64,000 nt of DNA from Bradyrhizobium sp. CIAT3101. Lineage in GTDB: Bacteria; Pseudomonadota; Alphaproteobacteria; Rhizobiales; Xanthobacteraceae. The stretch spans positions 5,353,001-5,417,000 of the forward strand of contig NZ_CP121634.1 of assembly GCF_029714945.1 (NCBI RefSeq), in the 5' to 3' direction. Shown here in pieces: positions 44,811-54,027 of the stretch. The position numbers and the translations under genes are program-made. Each line of letters begins with the position of its first letter. Positions within the stretch are counted from its first letter, which is position 1. Below the pieces are notes generated by a model. That model was not told the origin of the DNA. It saw nothing but the letters and a program-made list of their open reading frames with translations, and did no database searches.

Positions 44811-46064
44811 TCACCAGCCCTTGTACGGCAGCACCGGCGGCTTCTCGGCATTGGCTTTAGGCCACACGGAGACGTAGTTCTCGCCGTCCTGAAGCTGGAT
44901 GATGGCGCCGGACGCCAGGATGTTCTGGCCCTTGTCGTCGAACTTCACGCCCTTGTAGCCGATCATGAGCTGATCGGCCTTCAGCTCCGTCGCCTTCAAC
45001 GCAGCCTGGACCTTTGCCGGATCGGTCGAGCCGGCGCGGTCGATGGCGTCGGCGAGCACGAAGAAGCCCTGCATCTGGCGAGCGACCGTGTCGTCCATCT
45101 CCTCGCCGCTCTTCTTCTTGTACATGTCAGCGATGACGGCCGACGCCGAGCCCTGCGGCCCAACGACCCAGGACGAGCGGTTGAAGACGCCCTGCGAGAT
45201 CTTGCCGACCGCCTTGATGAAGGACGGGTCGGAATAGCCGGCGTCGTCGGCGAGCAGGATCGCCGGCTTGTAGTCGAGCGACTGCATGGTCTTGGCGAAC
45301 AGGATCGCATCCGACGTGTAGCTGATCATGATGATCACGTCGGGCTTCTTGTCCTTGAGCTGGAGCACCTGGCCCTGTACGTCGGTGGCATTGACGGGAT
45401 AGGCGACGTCGAGCGCGACCGGCTGCCCCTTCTCCTTGAAGGCGGCGCTGATCGTATTGGCGACCGAGGTGCCGTATTCGGTGTTGTCGTGGACCAGCGC
45501 GATCGCGTCGGTCTTGGCGCCGGTCGCCTTCAGGTCGGCGAGGAAATCAACGTAGATCTTGGCGAAATCCGTCGCGATCGGCGTAGTCCGGAAAAACCAT
45601 TTGAAGCCGCGCTCGGTGAGATTGGCGGCTACCGATTCCGAATTGAGGAAGGGAACGCCGTATTTCTCGGCGATGGCGCTCGATGTCAGCGTCACGCCGG
45701 ACTGATACGAGCCGAACACGGCCGCGACCTTGTCTTCCGTGATCAGGCGCAGCGCCTGGTTCTGTCCCGTCGCCGGGTTGCCCTGGTTGTCGGCGAAGAC
45801 CGCCTCGATCTTGGCGCCGCCGAGGCCGGCAAGGCCGGCGTTCTTGGCCAGCGGCAGATTGCCGAGCTCGGGATGTGCGTTGTTGATGATGTCCATGGCG
45901 ACTTCGATGGCCGCCTTGGCATGCGCGCCGATCGAGGCGGTGCCGCCGGACATCGGCATGATGACGCCGATCTTGACCACCTTGTCCTCGGCGCGCACGC
46001 CGGCCGCGAGCACAAGGGACATCGCGGCCGCGCAAAGCAGCCCCGTGACGTGCTTCAATGTCAT
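44811..46064 (-). CDS. Branched-chain-type ABC substrate-binding protein
   Basis: A 417-residue periplasmic protein of the LivJ/LivK (type I periplasmic) family. A signal peptide (VTGLLCAAAMSLVLAAGVRAED) precedes VVKIGVIMPMSGGTASIGAHAKAAIE. GGGAGG stands before the chosen ATG; the frame is open for 50 more codons upstream without signal-like sequence. It binds the ligand for the livHMGF permease. It lies 240 bp after the end of iolE, so an inositol-related ligand is as likely as an amino acid. Confidence 0.9.
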   Translation of the reverse strand: MTLKHVTGLLCAAAMSLVLAAGVRAEDKVVKIGVIMPMSGGTASIGAHAKAAIEVAMDIINNAHPELGNLPLAKNAGLAGLGGAKIEAVFADNQGNPATGQNQALRLITEDKVAAVFGSYQSGVTLTSSAIAEKYGVPFLNSESVAANLTERGFKWFFRTTPIATDFAKIYVDFLADLKATGAKTDAIALVHDNTEYGTSVANTISAAFKEKGQPVALDVAYPVNATDVQGQVLQLKDKKPDVIIMISYTSDAILFAKTMQSLDYKPAILLADDAGYSDPSFIKAVGKISQGVFNRSSWVVGPQGSASAVIADMYKKKSGEEMDDTVARQMQGFFVLADAIDRAGSTDPAKVQAALKATELKADQLMIGYKGVKFDDKGQNILASGAIIQLQDGENYVSVWPKANAEKPPVLPYKGW

Positions 46065-46106
46065 GAAATCAGACCTCCCAAAGGGTTTCCCCAACCAAGG
46101 TTTTTT

Positions 46107-46132
46107 GGAAGCTGTGGCGGGCGCCCGCTTCC
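46107..46132. other. Hairpin in the 5' leader of the binding-protein gene
   Basis: GGAAGC (46107-46112) and GCTTCC (46127-46132) enclose the perfect palindrome GCGGGCGCCCGC (46117-46128). It lies about 45-70 bp before the binding-protein start and after iolE. It may be an mRNA structure separating iolE from the transporter genes, or an operator. The remainder of the 240-bp gap shows nothing recognisable. Confidence 0.4.
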
Positions 46133-46304
46133 GTTTGATTATTCCTGGCGGCGAGAGGATGGCATGCCAGCGGAGTACCGGCAAGGTGAAACGGATTGCG
46201 ACGATGTTGCACAAGGAAGCACCGATGACGCGGGCCCGGAAGGCGCGCGCTCTATCTGGCGTCGTCTATTGCACGCGAAACAACTGCTGCGGCGCGCCTG
46301 CTAC

Positions 46305-47204
46305 CTAGGTGAGCCCGGCCTCCTTCAAGCTCGTCTTCAGATGGGCGATCCCCTTCCTGGCATAGGTCAGCGGGTGCGCCTTCTGCGGATCCTGCTCCGC
46401 CTCAACGACAACCCAACCGGAATAGCCTAGCAGCTCGCGGAAGACCGAGGGATAATCGATCATGCCGTCGCCGGGGACTGTGTAGACGCCGAGATCGCCG
46501 CCCCGCCCCAGCACCGCATCGAGAAAACTCCAATCCTCGCGGCGCGCCTGCTCCATCACCGCCCGGCGCACGTCCTTGGCGTGGACATGGCTGATGCGGG
46601 CGCGATAGCGCCGGGCCAGCGCGGCCGGGTCGGCGCCGCCCCACGTGGCGTGACCGGTGTCGAGCAGGAGATGAGCAGCATCACCAGTCGCCGCCATGAA
46701 GGCGTCGATATCATCGGCGCTTTCCACGATGGTGCCGATGTGATGATGGTAGACCAGCCTGACGCCCTCGGCGAGCGTACGCTCCGCGACATCCGTCATG
46801 CGGCGGCCGAACTCCGCCCAGTCGCCCGCCTTCATGACCGGACGCTGCGATAGCGGCTTGCTGCGATCGCCATGGATCGCATTCGAGGTCTCGGCGAAGA
46901 CCAACACGGTCGATCCCATCGCCTTCAGCAGATCGAGGTGCGGACGCAGGTGCCGCATCTCCTCATCGGCATCGCGCCGCAAAAGTTCGGCCGAATACCA
47001 GCCGGATATGCAGGCCATGCCGAACGGCGCGAGCGCGGCCTTTAGCGCTCCCGGCTCGCGCGGAAATTTGTGGCCCAGCTCCATGCCCTCGAAGCCCGCC
47101 TCGCGCGCTTCGGCGAGGCAGGTCTCGAGCGACGTCTCGCCGCCGATCTCCTGCAGATCGTCGTTCGACCAGCCGATGGGGTTGGCGCCGATACGGATAG
47201 GCAT
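46305..47204 (-). CDS. iolE: Inosose dehydratase IolE
   Basis: A 299-residue TIM-barrel (xylose-isomerase-like) enzyme dehydrating 2-keto-myo-inositol to the trihydroxycyclohexane-dione that IolD opens. MPIRIGANPIGWSNDDLQEIGG is the characteristic IolE start; metal ligands lie in VFAETSNA, YHHHIGT, LLLDTGHATWGG, HVHAKD and VVVEAEQDP. It follows iolD by 15 bp in the same operon. Confidence 0.92.
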   Translation of the reverse strand: MPIRIGANPIGWSNDDLQEIGGETSLETCLAEAREAGFEGMELGHKFPREPGALKAALAPFGMACISGWYSAELLRRDADEEMRHLRPHLDLLKAMGSTVLVFAETSNAIHGDRSKPLSQRPVMKAGDWAEFGRRMTDVAERTLAEGVRLVYHHHIGTIVESADDIDAFMAATGDAAHLLLDTGHATWGGADPAALARRYRARISHVHAKDVRRAVMEQARREDWSFLDAVLGRGGDLGVYTVPGDGMIDYPSVFRELLGYSGWVVVEAEQDPQKAHPLTYARKGIAHLKTSLKEAGLT

Positions 47205-47219
47205 GTCGTCCTCGCTTGA

Positions 47220-49061
47220 TCAGTATTTGCGGCGCACGAGCGCCTCGACATAGTTGCGCCTTGCGGCTTCGACCTCGGTGCGTCCCGAAACCTCCGGCAC
47301 CGCCACGTCCCACCAATGGCCGCCGGCATCGGTCGAGGGCATCGGGTCGGTATCGATCACGATGATGCTGGTCCGATCATGGCGGCGCGCCTCGTCGAAG
47401 GCCGCTTCCAACTCACCAATGCTCGCGACCTTGCGCGCGTTCGCCCCCATCGCGGCGGCGTGGGCTGCGAAATCGATCGCGGGCAGCGTCTCGTGACGGG
47501 CGTCGCGCAGGAGGTTGTTGAAGGGGGCACCGCCGGTCGCGTTCTGGAGCCGGTTGATGCAGCCGAAGCCGCGGTTGTCGAGCACGACGATGATGAGCTT
47601 GACACCGAGCATCACCGACGTCGCGATCTCGGAGTTCATCATCAGATAAGAGCCGTCGCCGACCATCACGATGACGTCGCGCGCGGGATCGGCGAGCTTG
47701 ACGCCAAGACCGCCGGCGATCTCGTAGCCCATGCAGGAATAGCCGTATTCCATGTGGTAGCCGCCGGGCGCGCTCGCCTGCCAGAGCTTGTGCAGCTCGC
47801 CAGGCAAGCCACCGGCCGCGCAAAGCACGACATCGCTGGGCCGGCTCCGACGCTGAACGGCACCGATGACCTGCGCATCGCTCGGCAAGGCTTCGTTGCC
47901 GGCAGCTAGGTAGCGCGCTGCCGTTTCGAGCCAAGCCGTGCGGCCGCTTTTGGCCTGGCCGGTCCAACCGGCAGGCGCCGCCCAGCCCTGAAGTGCGGCG
48001 CCAAGCTCCGCCAGGCCGACCTTGGCATCGGCGACGAGTGGCTGCGCACGGTGTTTGCCGGCATCAAAGGGCTGCGTATTGAGACCGACAATCCGGCAGG
48101 CCGGATCGGCGAAGAGCGAGCGCGAGCCTGTGGTGAAATCCTGCAAGCGCGTGCCGATCGCAAGGACGAGATCGGCCTGCCGCGCCGCATCGTTGGCCGC
48201 GCCCGTGCCGGTCACGCCGATCGCGCCGAGATTGAGCGGATGGTCGTGAGGCAGCGCGCTCTTGCCGGCCTGCGTTTCCGCCACCGGGATGCCGTGCGCT
48301 GTGCAGAAGGCTGCGAGTTCGCCTTCCGCCTCGCTGTAGAGAACGCCACCGCCGGCGACGACGAGCGGGCGTTTCGCGGCTTTGAGCAGCGCTGCGGCCT
48401 GCGCCATTTGCGTCTCGTCGGCCCGCGCCCGGCGGGGATGCCAGACGCGTTCGGCGAAGAACCAGTCGGGATAGTCGAAGGCTTCCGTCTGCACGTCCTG
48501 GCAGAGCGCGAGCGTCACGGGCCCACATTCGGCAGGATCCGTCAGGACCTGCATCGCACGCTCGAAGGCGGGCATGATCTGCTCGGGCCGGGTGATGCGG
48601 TCGAAATAGCGCGAGACCGGCCGGAAGCAGTCATTGGCGGAGACAGTCCCGTCACCAAAATCCTCGATCTGCTGCAGCACGGGATCGGGGCGACGGCCGG
48701 CGAAGACATCGCCCGGCAGCAGCAGCACCGGCAGGCGATTGACGTGAGCGACCGCTGCGGCCGTCACCATGTTGGTCGCGCCTGGCCCGATCGAGCTCGT
48801 GACCGCCATCATGCGCCGGCGGCGTGACGCCTTGGCGAACGCGATCGCGGCATGCGCCATCGCCTGCTCGTTGTGCGCACGCAAGGTCGGCAGACGGTCG
48901 CGCGCGGCATACAGCGCCTCGCCGAGGCCAGCGACATTGCCATGCCCGAAGATCGCCCAGACGCCGGCGAAGAGCGGCTGATCCTGCCCGTCGATCACCG
49001 TTCGCTGCGCAGCCATCGCGGCGACGAGCGCCTGCGCCATGGTCAGCCCGATCGTCGCCAT
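47220..49061 (-). CDS. iolD: 3D-(3,5/4)-trihydroxycyclohexane-1,2-dione hydrolase IolD
   Basis: A 613-residue ThDP-dependent enzyme of inositol catabolism that opens the ring to 5-deoxyglucuronate. The N-terminal Pyr domain has the catalytic Glu in RAHNEQAMAHAAIAFAK, and the C-terminal PP domain has the ThDP motif GDGSYLMMNSEIATSVML plus LDNRGFGCINRLQ. The ATG at MATIGLTMAQ follows GGGAGCG and was preferred over an upstream frame. It diverges from iolG. No iolB, iolC or iolA is in this window. Confidence 0.93.
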   Translation of the reverse strand: MATIGLTMAQALVAAMAAQRTVIDGQDQPLFAGVWAIFGHGNVAGLGEALYAARDRLPTLRAHNEQAMAHAAIAFAKASRRRRMMAVTSSIGPGATNMVTAAAVAHVNRLPVLLLPGDVFAGRRPDPVLQQIEDFGDGTVSANDCFRPVSRYFDRITRPEQIMPAFERAMQVLTDPAECGPVTLALCQDVQTEAFDYPDWFFAERVWHPRRARADETQMAQAAALLKAAKRPLVVAGGGVLYSEAEGELAAFCTAHGIPVAETQAGKSALPHDHPLNLGAIGVTGTGAANDAARQADLVLAIGTRLQDFTTGSRSLFADPACRIVGLNTQPFDAGKHRAQPLVADAKVGLAELGAALQGWAAPAGWTGQAKSGRTAWLETAARYLAAGNEALPSDAQVIGAVQRRSRPSDVVLCAAGGLPGELHKLWQASAPGGYHMEYGYSCMGYEIAGGLGVKLADPARDVIVMVGDGSYLMMNSEIATSVMLGVKLIIVVLDNRGFGCINRLQNATGGAPFNNLLRDARHETLPAIDFAAHAAAMGANARKVASIGELEAAFDEARRHDRTSIIVIDTDPMPSTDAGGHWWDVAVPEVSGRTEVEAARRNYVEALVRRKY

Positions 49062-49304
49062 TACTCGCTCCCACTCAACCGCGCCACCCGGCTTGGGCAA
49101 GCTGGCGGAAATTGTTCCATCATCGCGCCGACCGCGCCTTCGTCGTCGTCCGATCTGACACGATGCCGTGACGCGGTTGACGACATCGAGAAGCGCACGC
49201 TCCGACCTTGACTAGGCGGCGCAGAGAATGGAATGCTTAATCCAATAGTCAAGCAAGACAAACAAAATATGCCACCTGAGGGAGCGCTTCCGTCTTAGAC
49301 GGAC
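49062..49304. promoter_or_regulatory. iolD-iolG divergent promoter region
   Basis: A 243-bp gap between the iolD and iolG starts. GGAATGCTTAATCC (49230-49243), within TGGAATGCTTAATCCA, matches the rhizobial IolR motif GGAA-n6-TTCC at seven of eight defined positions. No iolR gene is in the window. Confidence 0.45.
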
Positions 49305-50309
49305 ATGATGATGACAATGCGGTTTGGACTTCTTGGCGCCGGCAGGATCGGGCGCATTCACGGCCTTAATGTCGCCGCGCGCGGCGATGCAAAGCTCGTC
49401 GCGGTGGCCGACGCCTCGCGCGAGGCCGCGTCCTCGCTGGCGCAGGCTGCAGGCGCGAAAGCGGCCGACACCGACGCGATCCTGAGCGATTCCGGCATCG
49501 ACGCTATCCTGATCTGCACGCCGACCGACACGCATGCCGACCTCATCGAGGCCGCCGTCTCGGCCGGCAAGGCTGTGTTCTGCGAGAAGCCGGTCGACCT
49601 CGATTCGGGACGCATTCGCCGCTGTCTCGCCACGGTCGAGAAGACAGGCAAGCCGCTGATGATCGGCTTCAATCGCCGCTTCGATCCGAACTTCGCGGCT
49701 TTGGAGAAACGGCTGCGCCAGGGCGAGGCCGGAGAGATCGAGATCGTCAACATCATTTCGCGCGATCCCGGACCGCCGCCGGTCGAGTATGTGAAACGCT
49801 CGGGCGGTCTCTTCCGCGACATGATGATCCATGATTTCGACATGGCGCGCTTCCTGCTGGCGGAGGAGCCGGTCGAGGTCTTCGCGCTCGGCTCGGCGCT
49901 GGTGGACAAGGCCATCGGTGAGGCCGGCGACGTCGATACCGCCGCGGTGCTGATGAAGACGGCGAGCGGACGCATCGCGCAGATCTCGAATTCGCGCCGC
50001 GCCACTTACGGCTACGACCAGCGCGTGGAGGTGCATGGCTCGAAGGGAATGCTGAGGGCCGGCAACATCCACGAGACAACCGTCGAGATCGCCACCGGCG
50101 CAGGCTTCCGCGCCGATCCGGTGCAGAACTTCTTCCTCGAACGCTATGCCGCCGCGTATCGCGTCGAACTCGCGGCCTTCATCGAAGCTTGCGCCGGCAA
50201 GGCAGCGCCCTCTCCGACCGGTCTCGACGGACTGCGCGCCCAGATGCTGGCTGACGCAGCGACCGAATCGGCCCGGACTGGTCGCCCTGTCGCCATCGAG
50301 GCCGTCTGA
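49305..50309 (+). CDS. iolG: Inositol 2-dehydrogenase-like oxidoreductase
   Basis: A 334-residue Gfo/Idh/MocA dehydrogenase, NAD site GLLGAGRIGRIHG, EKPVDLD with the catalytic Lys, and GGLFRDMMIHDFDMARFL with the catalytic Asp and His. It oxidises myo-inositol to inosose, or a scyllo-inositol analogue. It diverges from iolD, which supports inositol. The start may be any of the closely spaced ATGs at 49305, 49308, 49311 or 49317; the ribosome site is weak. Confidence 0.88.
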   Translation: MMMTMRFGLLGAGRIGRIHGLNVAARGDAKLVAVADASREAASSLAQAAGAKAADTDAILSDSGIDAILICTPTDTHADLIEAAVSAGKAVFCEKPVDLDSGRIRRCLATVEKTGKPLMIGFNRRFDPNFAALEKRLRQGEAGEIEIVNIISRDPGPPPVEYVKRSGGLFRDMMIHDFDMARFLLAEEPVEVFALGSALVDKAIGEAGDVDTAAVLMKTASGRIAQISNSRRATYGYDQRVEVHGSKGMLRAGNIHETTVEIATGAGFRADPVQNFFLERYAAAYRVELAAFIEACAGKAAPSPTGLDGLRAQMLADAATESARTGRPVAIEAV

Positions 50310-50311
50310 CC

Positions 50312-51094
50312 ATGACCCCCGCCGAGCTCATGCTGCGGCGCTACGCGGCGCAGGGCCTCGTCGCCGAGGCGGGACGCATGGCGCTCGACTATTTCGGCCG
50401 CAAGGAAAGCCTCGGCGTCACGATGAAGGGGGCGCAGGATTGGCTCACCGTCGCCGACGGCGCCGTCGAGGATTTTTTGCGCGCACGGCTCAGAGAGCTT
50501 TTCCCTGGCGACACCGTGATCGGCGAGGAAGGCGGCGGCGAGGCCAGCGATGCGGTCTGGATCCTCGATCCGATCGACGGCACCTCGAACTTTGCGCGCG
50601 GCGACCGCAACTGGTGCATCTCCATGGGCTTCCTGCTGAACCGCGAGCCGACGATCGGCATCGTCGCGGCACCGGCGCTGGACGAGCTCTATGTCGCGCA
50701 ACGTGGCCAGGGTGCGACGCTCAACGGGCAGCCGATCGCCGTCTCAGGCGCCGATGACATCCGCCGCGCTTATGTCGAACTGGGTTGGTCCGCCCGCATA
50801 CCCTCGCAGCGCTATCTCGACATGATCGGCCGCGGTTATTCCGCCGGCTGCTCGATCAAGCGCGGGAGTTCAGGCACGCTGGGTCTCTGTCATGTCGCGA
50901 ACGGGCGCACCGACGCCTATGCCGAGCTGCACATCAACGCCTGGGACGTCGCCGCCGGCATTGTGATCGTCGGCGAGGCCGGTGGCTGGGTCAACGACTT
51001 CTTCGCCGGAGACGGCATCAGCAAGGGCAATCCGATCCTGGGCTGTACGCCGGCGTTGGCGTCGCAGCTCAGCGACATCACGGGGATTTCCTAG
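50312..51094 (+). CDS. Inositol monophosphatase-family phosphatase
   Basis: A 260-residue Mg-dependent phosphatase. Motif 1 is VWILDPIDGTSNFARG, preceded by GEEGGGE, and motif 2 INAWDVAAGIVIVGEAGG. It could dephosphorylate inositol phosphates for the neighbouring iol genes, or act on histidinol phosphate or other sugar phosphates. It starts two bases after iolG ends, so it is in the same transcript. Confidence 0.9.
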   Translation: MTPAELMLRRYAAQGLVAEAGRMALDYFGRKESLGVTMKGAQDWLTVADGAVEDFLRARLRELFPGDTVIGEEGGGEASDAVWILDPIDGTSNFARGDRNWCISMGFLLNREPTIGIVAAPALDELYVAQRGQGATLNGQPIAVSGADDIRRAYVELGWSARIPSQRYLDMIGRGYSAGCSIKRGSSGTLGLCHVANGRTDAYAELHINAWDVAAGIVIVGEAGGWVNDFFAGDGISKGNPILGCTPALASQLSDITGIS

Positions 51095-51106
51095 CCGGCG
51101 CAAAGT

Positions 51107-51481
51107 CTATTGCGTCGCTGAATCCCGCTCATCACATGCCCGCAGCAGCGTCGTGAAGCCGCCATAGATCATGCGCTTGCCGTCGAACGGCATGTCGGAG
51201 CCCTTCAGCCGCGGATCGGCCATCACCTTGGCGTTGACGGCATCGCGGCTCGCGCGATCGCGGTAGACGATCCACGAGAACACCACGACCTCATCCTCCG
51301 TCGCCATCACCGCGCGCGGAAAGGATGTGAGCTCGCCATAAGGCACGTCATCGCCGATGCATTCGACATAGTCGAGCGCGCCGTGCTCCATCCACACCTC
51401 GCAAGCCGTGCGGGCCAGCGCCGTGTAGGCCTCGATCTTGTCCTTGCGCACCGCCAGCACGAAACCATCGACATAGGGCAT
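51107..51481 (-). CDS. DUF1428 family protein
   Basis: A 124-residue protein of the DUF1428 (YbaA-like) group: MPYVDGFVLAVRKDKIEAY at the start and FDGKRMIYGGFTTLLR near the end. The fold is a small alpha/beta barrel; the function is unknown. The ATG follows AAGGAGATCCGAG, a good ribosome site. It ends 12 bp from the convergent phosphatase gene. Confidence 0.88.
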   Translation of the reverse strand: MPYVDGFVLAVRKDKIEAYTALARTACEVWMEHGALDYVECIGDDVPYGELTSFPRAVMATEDEVVVFSWIVYRDRASRDAVNAKVMADPRLKGSDMPFDGKRMIYGGFTTLLRACDERDSATQ

Positions 51482-51634
51482 CTCGGATCTCCTTGGGTTG
51501 TATGTCCCGAGGACGATCGGACGGACGCCGATCCGACTGGCGACGGCAACGGCCGGATGAGGCAAACCGTCGCGAGCCAGGCACGGCAGACGGCCGGGTC
51601 AGAGGCAATTCAGGCCTGTGGGAGGCGCCTTGAA

Positions 51635-51708
51635 TGGCTGGGGAACCTGGATTCGAACCAAGACAAACAGAGTCAGAGTCTGTTGTGCTACCGTTACACC
51701 ATTCCCCA
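51635..51708 (-). tRNA. tRNA-Gln (anticodon CTG)
   Basis: A 74-nt cloverleaf including the encoded CCA. The acceptor stem TGGGGAA pairs with TTCCCCA. The anticodon stem ACAGA/TCTGT encloses the loop CTCTGAC with anticodon CTG. The T-arm has GGTTCGAATCC. It is isolated between the DUF1428 gene and the acid-sugar cluster; no integrase or att-like duplication is seen. Confidence 0.95.
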
Positions 51709-51852
51709 ACGGAATAGTCGAACAAATTCAATATCTTACTGATCTGTCCGACTGTGGCCGGAAGCGCGGTCTGCGCAAATCACGGCTCAGGCGTGCAGCC
51801 TTCTACCTGCTCGTCCCCGGACTGGCAAGCGCTGCGGTGGATGGATCGCCCC

Positions 51853-52824
51853 CTACTCCATCTTGATATTCGCGGCCTCGATCACCTTCTTCCACCGCTC
51901 GGTCTCGGAGGCGATGTAAGCGGCGAACGGCTCGGAATCGACGGCGACTGCGGTGGCGCCGAGCTCGGCCATCTTCTGCACCGTCTCAGGCTGCTGCATG
52001 TAGGCGCGGATCTCGGCCGAGAGCTTTTCGATGATCGGCTTCGGCGTGCTGGCCGGAACGAAGAAGCCGTGCCAGGCGACCGCCTCGAAGCCGGGGAGGA
52101 ATTCGGCCACGGCGGGCACCTCCGGATCGAAGGCGGCGCGCTTCGGCGTTGCGGTTGCCAGCATCGCGAGCTGGCCGGTCTTCACCTGCGGCAGCAGCAG
52201 CGGCACGTTGTCGAAGGCGAGATCGATCTGGCCGCTCAACAGGTCCGTCAGCATCTGGCTCGAGCCCTTGTAGGGCACGTGCACCATCTTGGTGCCGGTC
52301 ATCTGCTGAAACAATTCGCCTGCGAGATGCTGCGAGGTGCCGACGCCGGCCGAGCCGAACGAGACCTTGTCCGGGTTCGCCTTCAGATAGGCGATCAGCT
52401 CGGGCACGGTCCGCGCCTTGATCTTGTTGGGATTGACGACGAGCACGTTGGGCACGACGCTGATCTGGGCGACCGGCGCGAGATCCCTGTCCGGCTGGTA
52501 GCTGAGCTTCGGCCCGTACAGCGACGGATTGATCGCGAGCGCCGAGGTGCTGGCAAGACCGATCGTGATGCCATCGGGGGCCGACTTCGCCAGCCGCGTC
52601 ACGCCGAGGATCGAGCCGGCGCCGCCGACATTCTCGACCACGAACGGCTTGCCGAGCTTCATCTGCAGATGGTTCGACACCATGCGCGCAAAGATGTCCG
52701 CGGTGCCGCCGGCGGCGAACGGCACGATCACCGTCACCTGCTTGGACGGATAACCATCCTGCGCACTCGCCGGCGACATCGCCAGCAGGATTGCCGAGGC
52801 AAGACCAAGCCACATCGATCTCAT
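51853..52824 (-). CDS. Tripartite tricarboxylate (Bug) binding protein
   Basis: A 323-residue periplasmic binding protein of the TctC/Bug family. The signal peptide (LGLASAILLAMSPASAQDG) is followed by YPSKQVTVIVPFAAGGTADIFARM, the family start, and ENVGGAGSILG. Bug proteins bind carboxylic acids; given the downstream enzymes, a four-carbon acid sugar or related acid is plausible. No TctA/TctB partner is in the window. AGAGGAAAC precedes the chosen ATG. Confidence 0.9.
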   Translation of the reverse strand: MRSMWLGLASAILLAMSPASAQDGYPSKQVTVIVPFAAGGTADIFARMVSNHLQMKLGKPFVVENVGGAGSILGVTRLAKSAPDGITIGLASTSALAINPSLYGPKLSYQPDRDLAPVAQISVVPNVLVVNPNKIKARTVPELIAYLKANPDKVSFGSAGVGTSQHLAGELFQQMTGTKMVHVPYKGSSQMLTDLLSGQIDLAFDNVPLLLPQVKTGQLAMLATATPKRAAFDPEVPAVAEFLPGFEAVAWHGFFVPASTPKPIIEKLSAEIRAYMQQPETVQKMAELGATAVAVDSEPFAAYIASETERWKKVIEAANIKME

Positions 52825-52883
52825 CGAAGTTTCCTCTACTTTTTTGAATGTTATTGATTGAGCGCCGCGCACGGCGGAGATGG

Positions 52884-54014
52884 CTAGAACGCGACCTCGT
52901 ACATGTTGAGGATCGCATCCCGTCCCAAATCGCGCGGATTGTTGTCGAGCAGGCGGCGAATGGCGTGCGCCTCGTCGGCCATCAAGCCGAGATCGTCCTT
53001 TGGCACACCGAGCGCCGACAGCCGCATCTCCACACCGAGGTTCTTGCAGAAGGCGTAGGTCGCATCGAATGCGAGCCTCGGATCGTTCTGCTCCGGCAGA
53101 CCGAGCGCTCCGAGCACCGCGACCGTCTTCGCCTCCACCGCCGGCATGTTGAACGCCAGCGTGTGCGGGAAGATCATCGCGCAGGCGAGACCGTGCGCGA
53201 TGTGATGACGCGTGCCGAGCGGATAGGCCACGGCGTGGCCGGCAGTGGTGTTCACCGGCCCCAGGCAATAGCCGCCATAGAGCGAAGCCAGCGACAGACC
53301 GGCACGGGCCTCGCGATCGCCGCCATCGGCCACCGCGCGCTTGAGATAACGCCCGACCAGCCGCGCGCCTTCGAGCGCATAGAGGTCGATCGTCGGGTGC
53401 GCCTTGCGGCTGGTATAGGCCTCCACGCAATGCGCCAGCGCATCGACGCCGGTGGCAGCCGTGATCTCCTTCGGCACGGTCATCGTCAGATCGGGATCGA
53501 CGATGGCGATATCGGCCAGCATGAAACGGCTCTGCACCGCCTGCTTGTTCTGGCTGACGGGATCGGTGACCAGCGCGCGGGTGCCGGCCTCGCTGCCGGT
53601 ACCGGACGTGGTCGGGATCTGCATCAGCGCGACGCTGCGGCCGGCGACCTTCTCCGGCCCGACGATGTCGGCAAAGGGCACCTCAGACGTGCACATCACC
53701 GCGACCAGCTTGGCGAGATCCATCGCGCTGCCGCCGCCGAAGCCGACGACGAGATCGGGCTTGGCTTCTTTCGCCATCGCGACCGCCTTCTCGAGATTGG
53801 GCAGGTCCGGCTCCGGCTTGACCTCGCCGAACACTTTGACGGCGCCCGGCAGCGCCAGCGTGTCGACGCGGCGCGCGTTGAAGGGATCGGAGATCACCAG
53901 CGGCCGCCTGGCACCGATGCGCTCGGCGAAGCGCGCTGCAGCGGTGATGGTGCCGTTGCCAAACTCCAGGATGGTGGGGCGAAGGATTTCGATGGGCGTG
54001 AAGGCGTTGGTCAT
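52884..54014 (-). CDS. Iron-containing alcohol dehydrogenase
   Basis: A 376-residue group III alcohol dehydrogenase. The NAD site GGGSAMDLAK and PTTSGTGSE are present, and metal ligands lie in DALAHCVEAY, GPVNTTAGHAVAYPLGTRHHIAHG. It interconverts an alcohol/hydroxyacid and an aldehyde/keto acid. The ATG at MTNAFTPIE was chosen; the open frame upstream overlaps pdxA2. It lies 13 bp from pdxA2 and probably acts in the same acid-sugar route. Confidence 0.88.
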   Translation of the reverse strand: MTNAFTPIEILRPTILEFGNGTITAAARFAERIGARRPLVISDPFNARRVDTLALPGAVKVFGEVKPEPDLPNLEKAVAMAKEAKPDLVVGFGGGSAMDLAKLVAVMCTSEVPFADIVGPEKVAGRSVALMQIPTTSGTGSEAGTRALVTDPVSQNKQAVQSRFMLADIAIVDPDLTMTVPKEITAATGVDALAHCVEAYTSRKAHPTIDLYALEGARLVGRYLKRAVADGGDREARAGLSLASLYGGYCLGPVNTTAGHAVAYPLGTRHHIAHGLACAMIFPHTLAFNMPAVEAKTVAVLGALGLPEQNDPRLAFDATYAFCKNLGVEMRLSALGVPKDDLGLMADEAHAIRRLLDNNPRDLGRDAILNMYEVAF

Positions 54015-54027
54015 CGTGGGCTCGATC

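Noticed and set aside
51635..51708. tRNA-Gln as an integration (att) site for a genomic island
   Set aside because: No integrase gene, no duplicated tRNA 3' end, and no change in base composition is seen nearby.
52825..53430. Upstream extension of the Bug binding protein frame through the Fe-alcohol dehydrogenase gene
   Set aside because: It overlaps a well-supported gene on the same strand, and the signal peptide starts at 52824.
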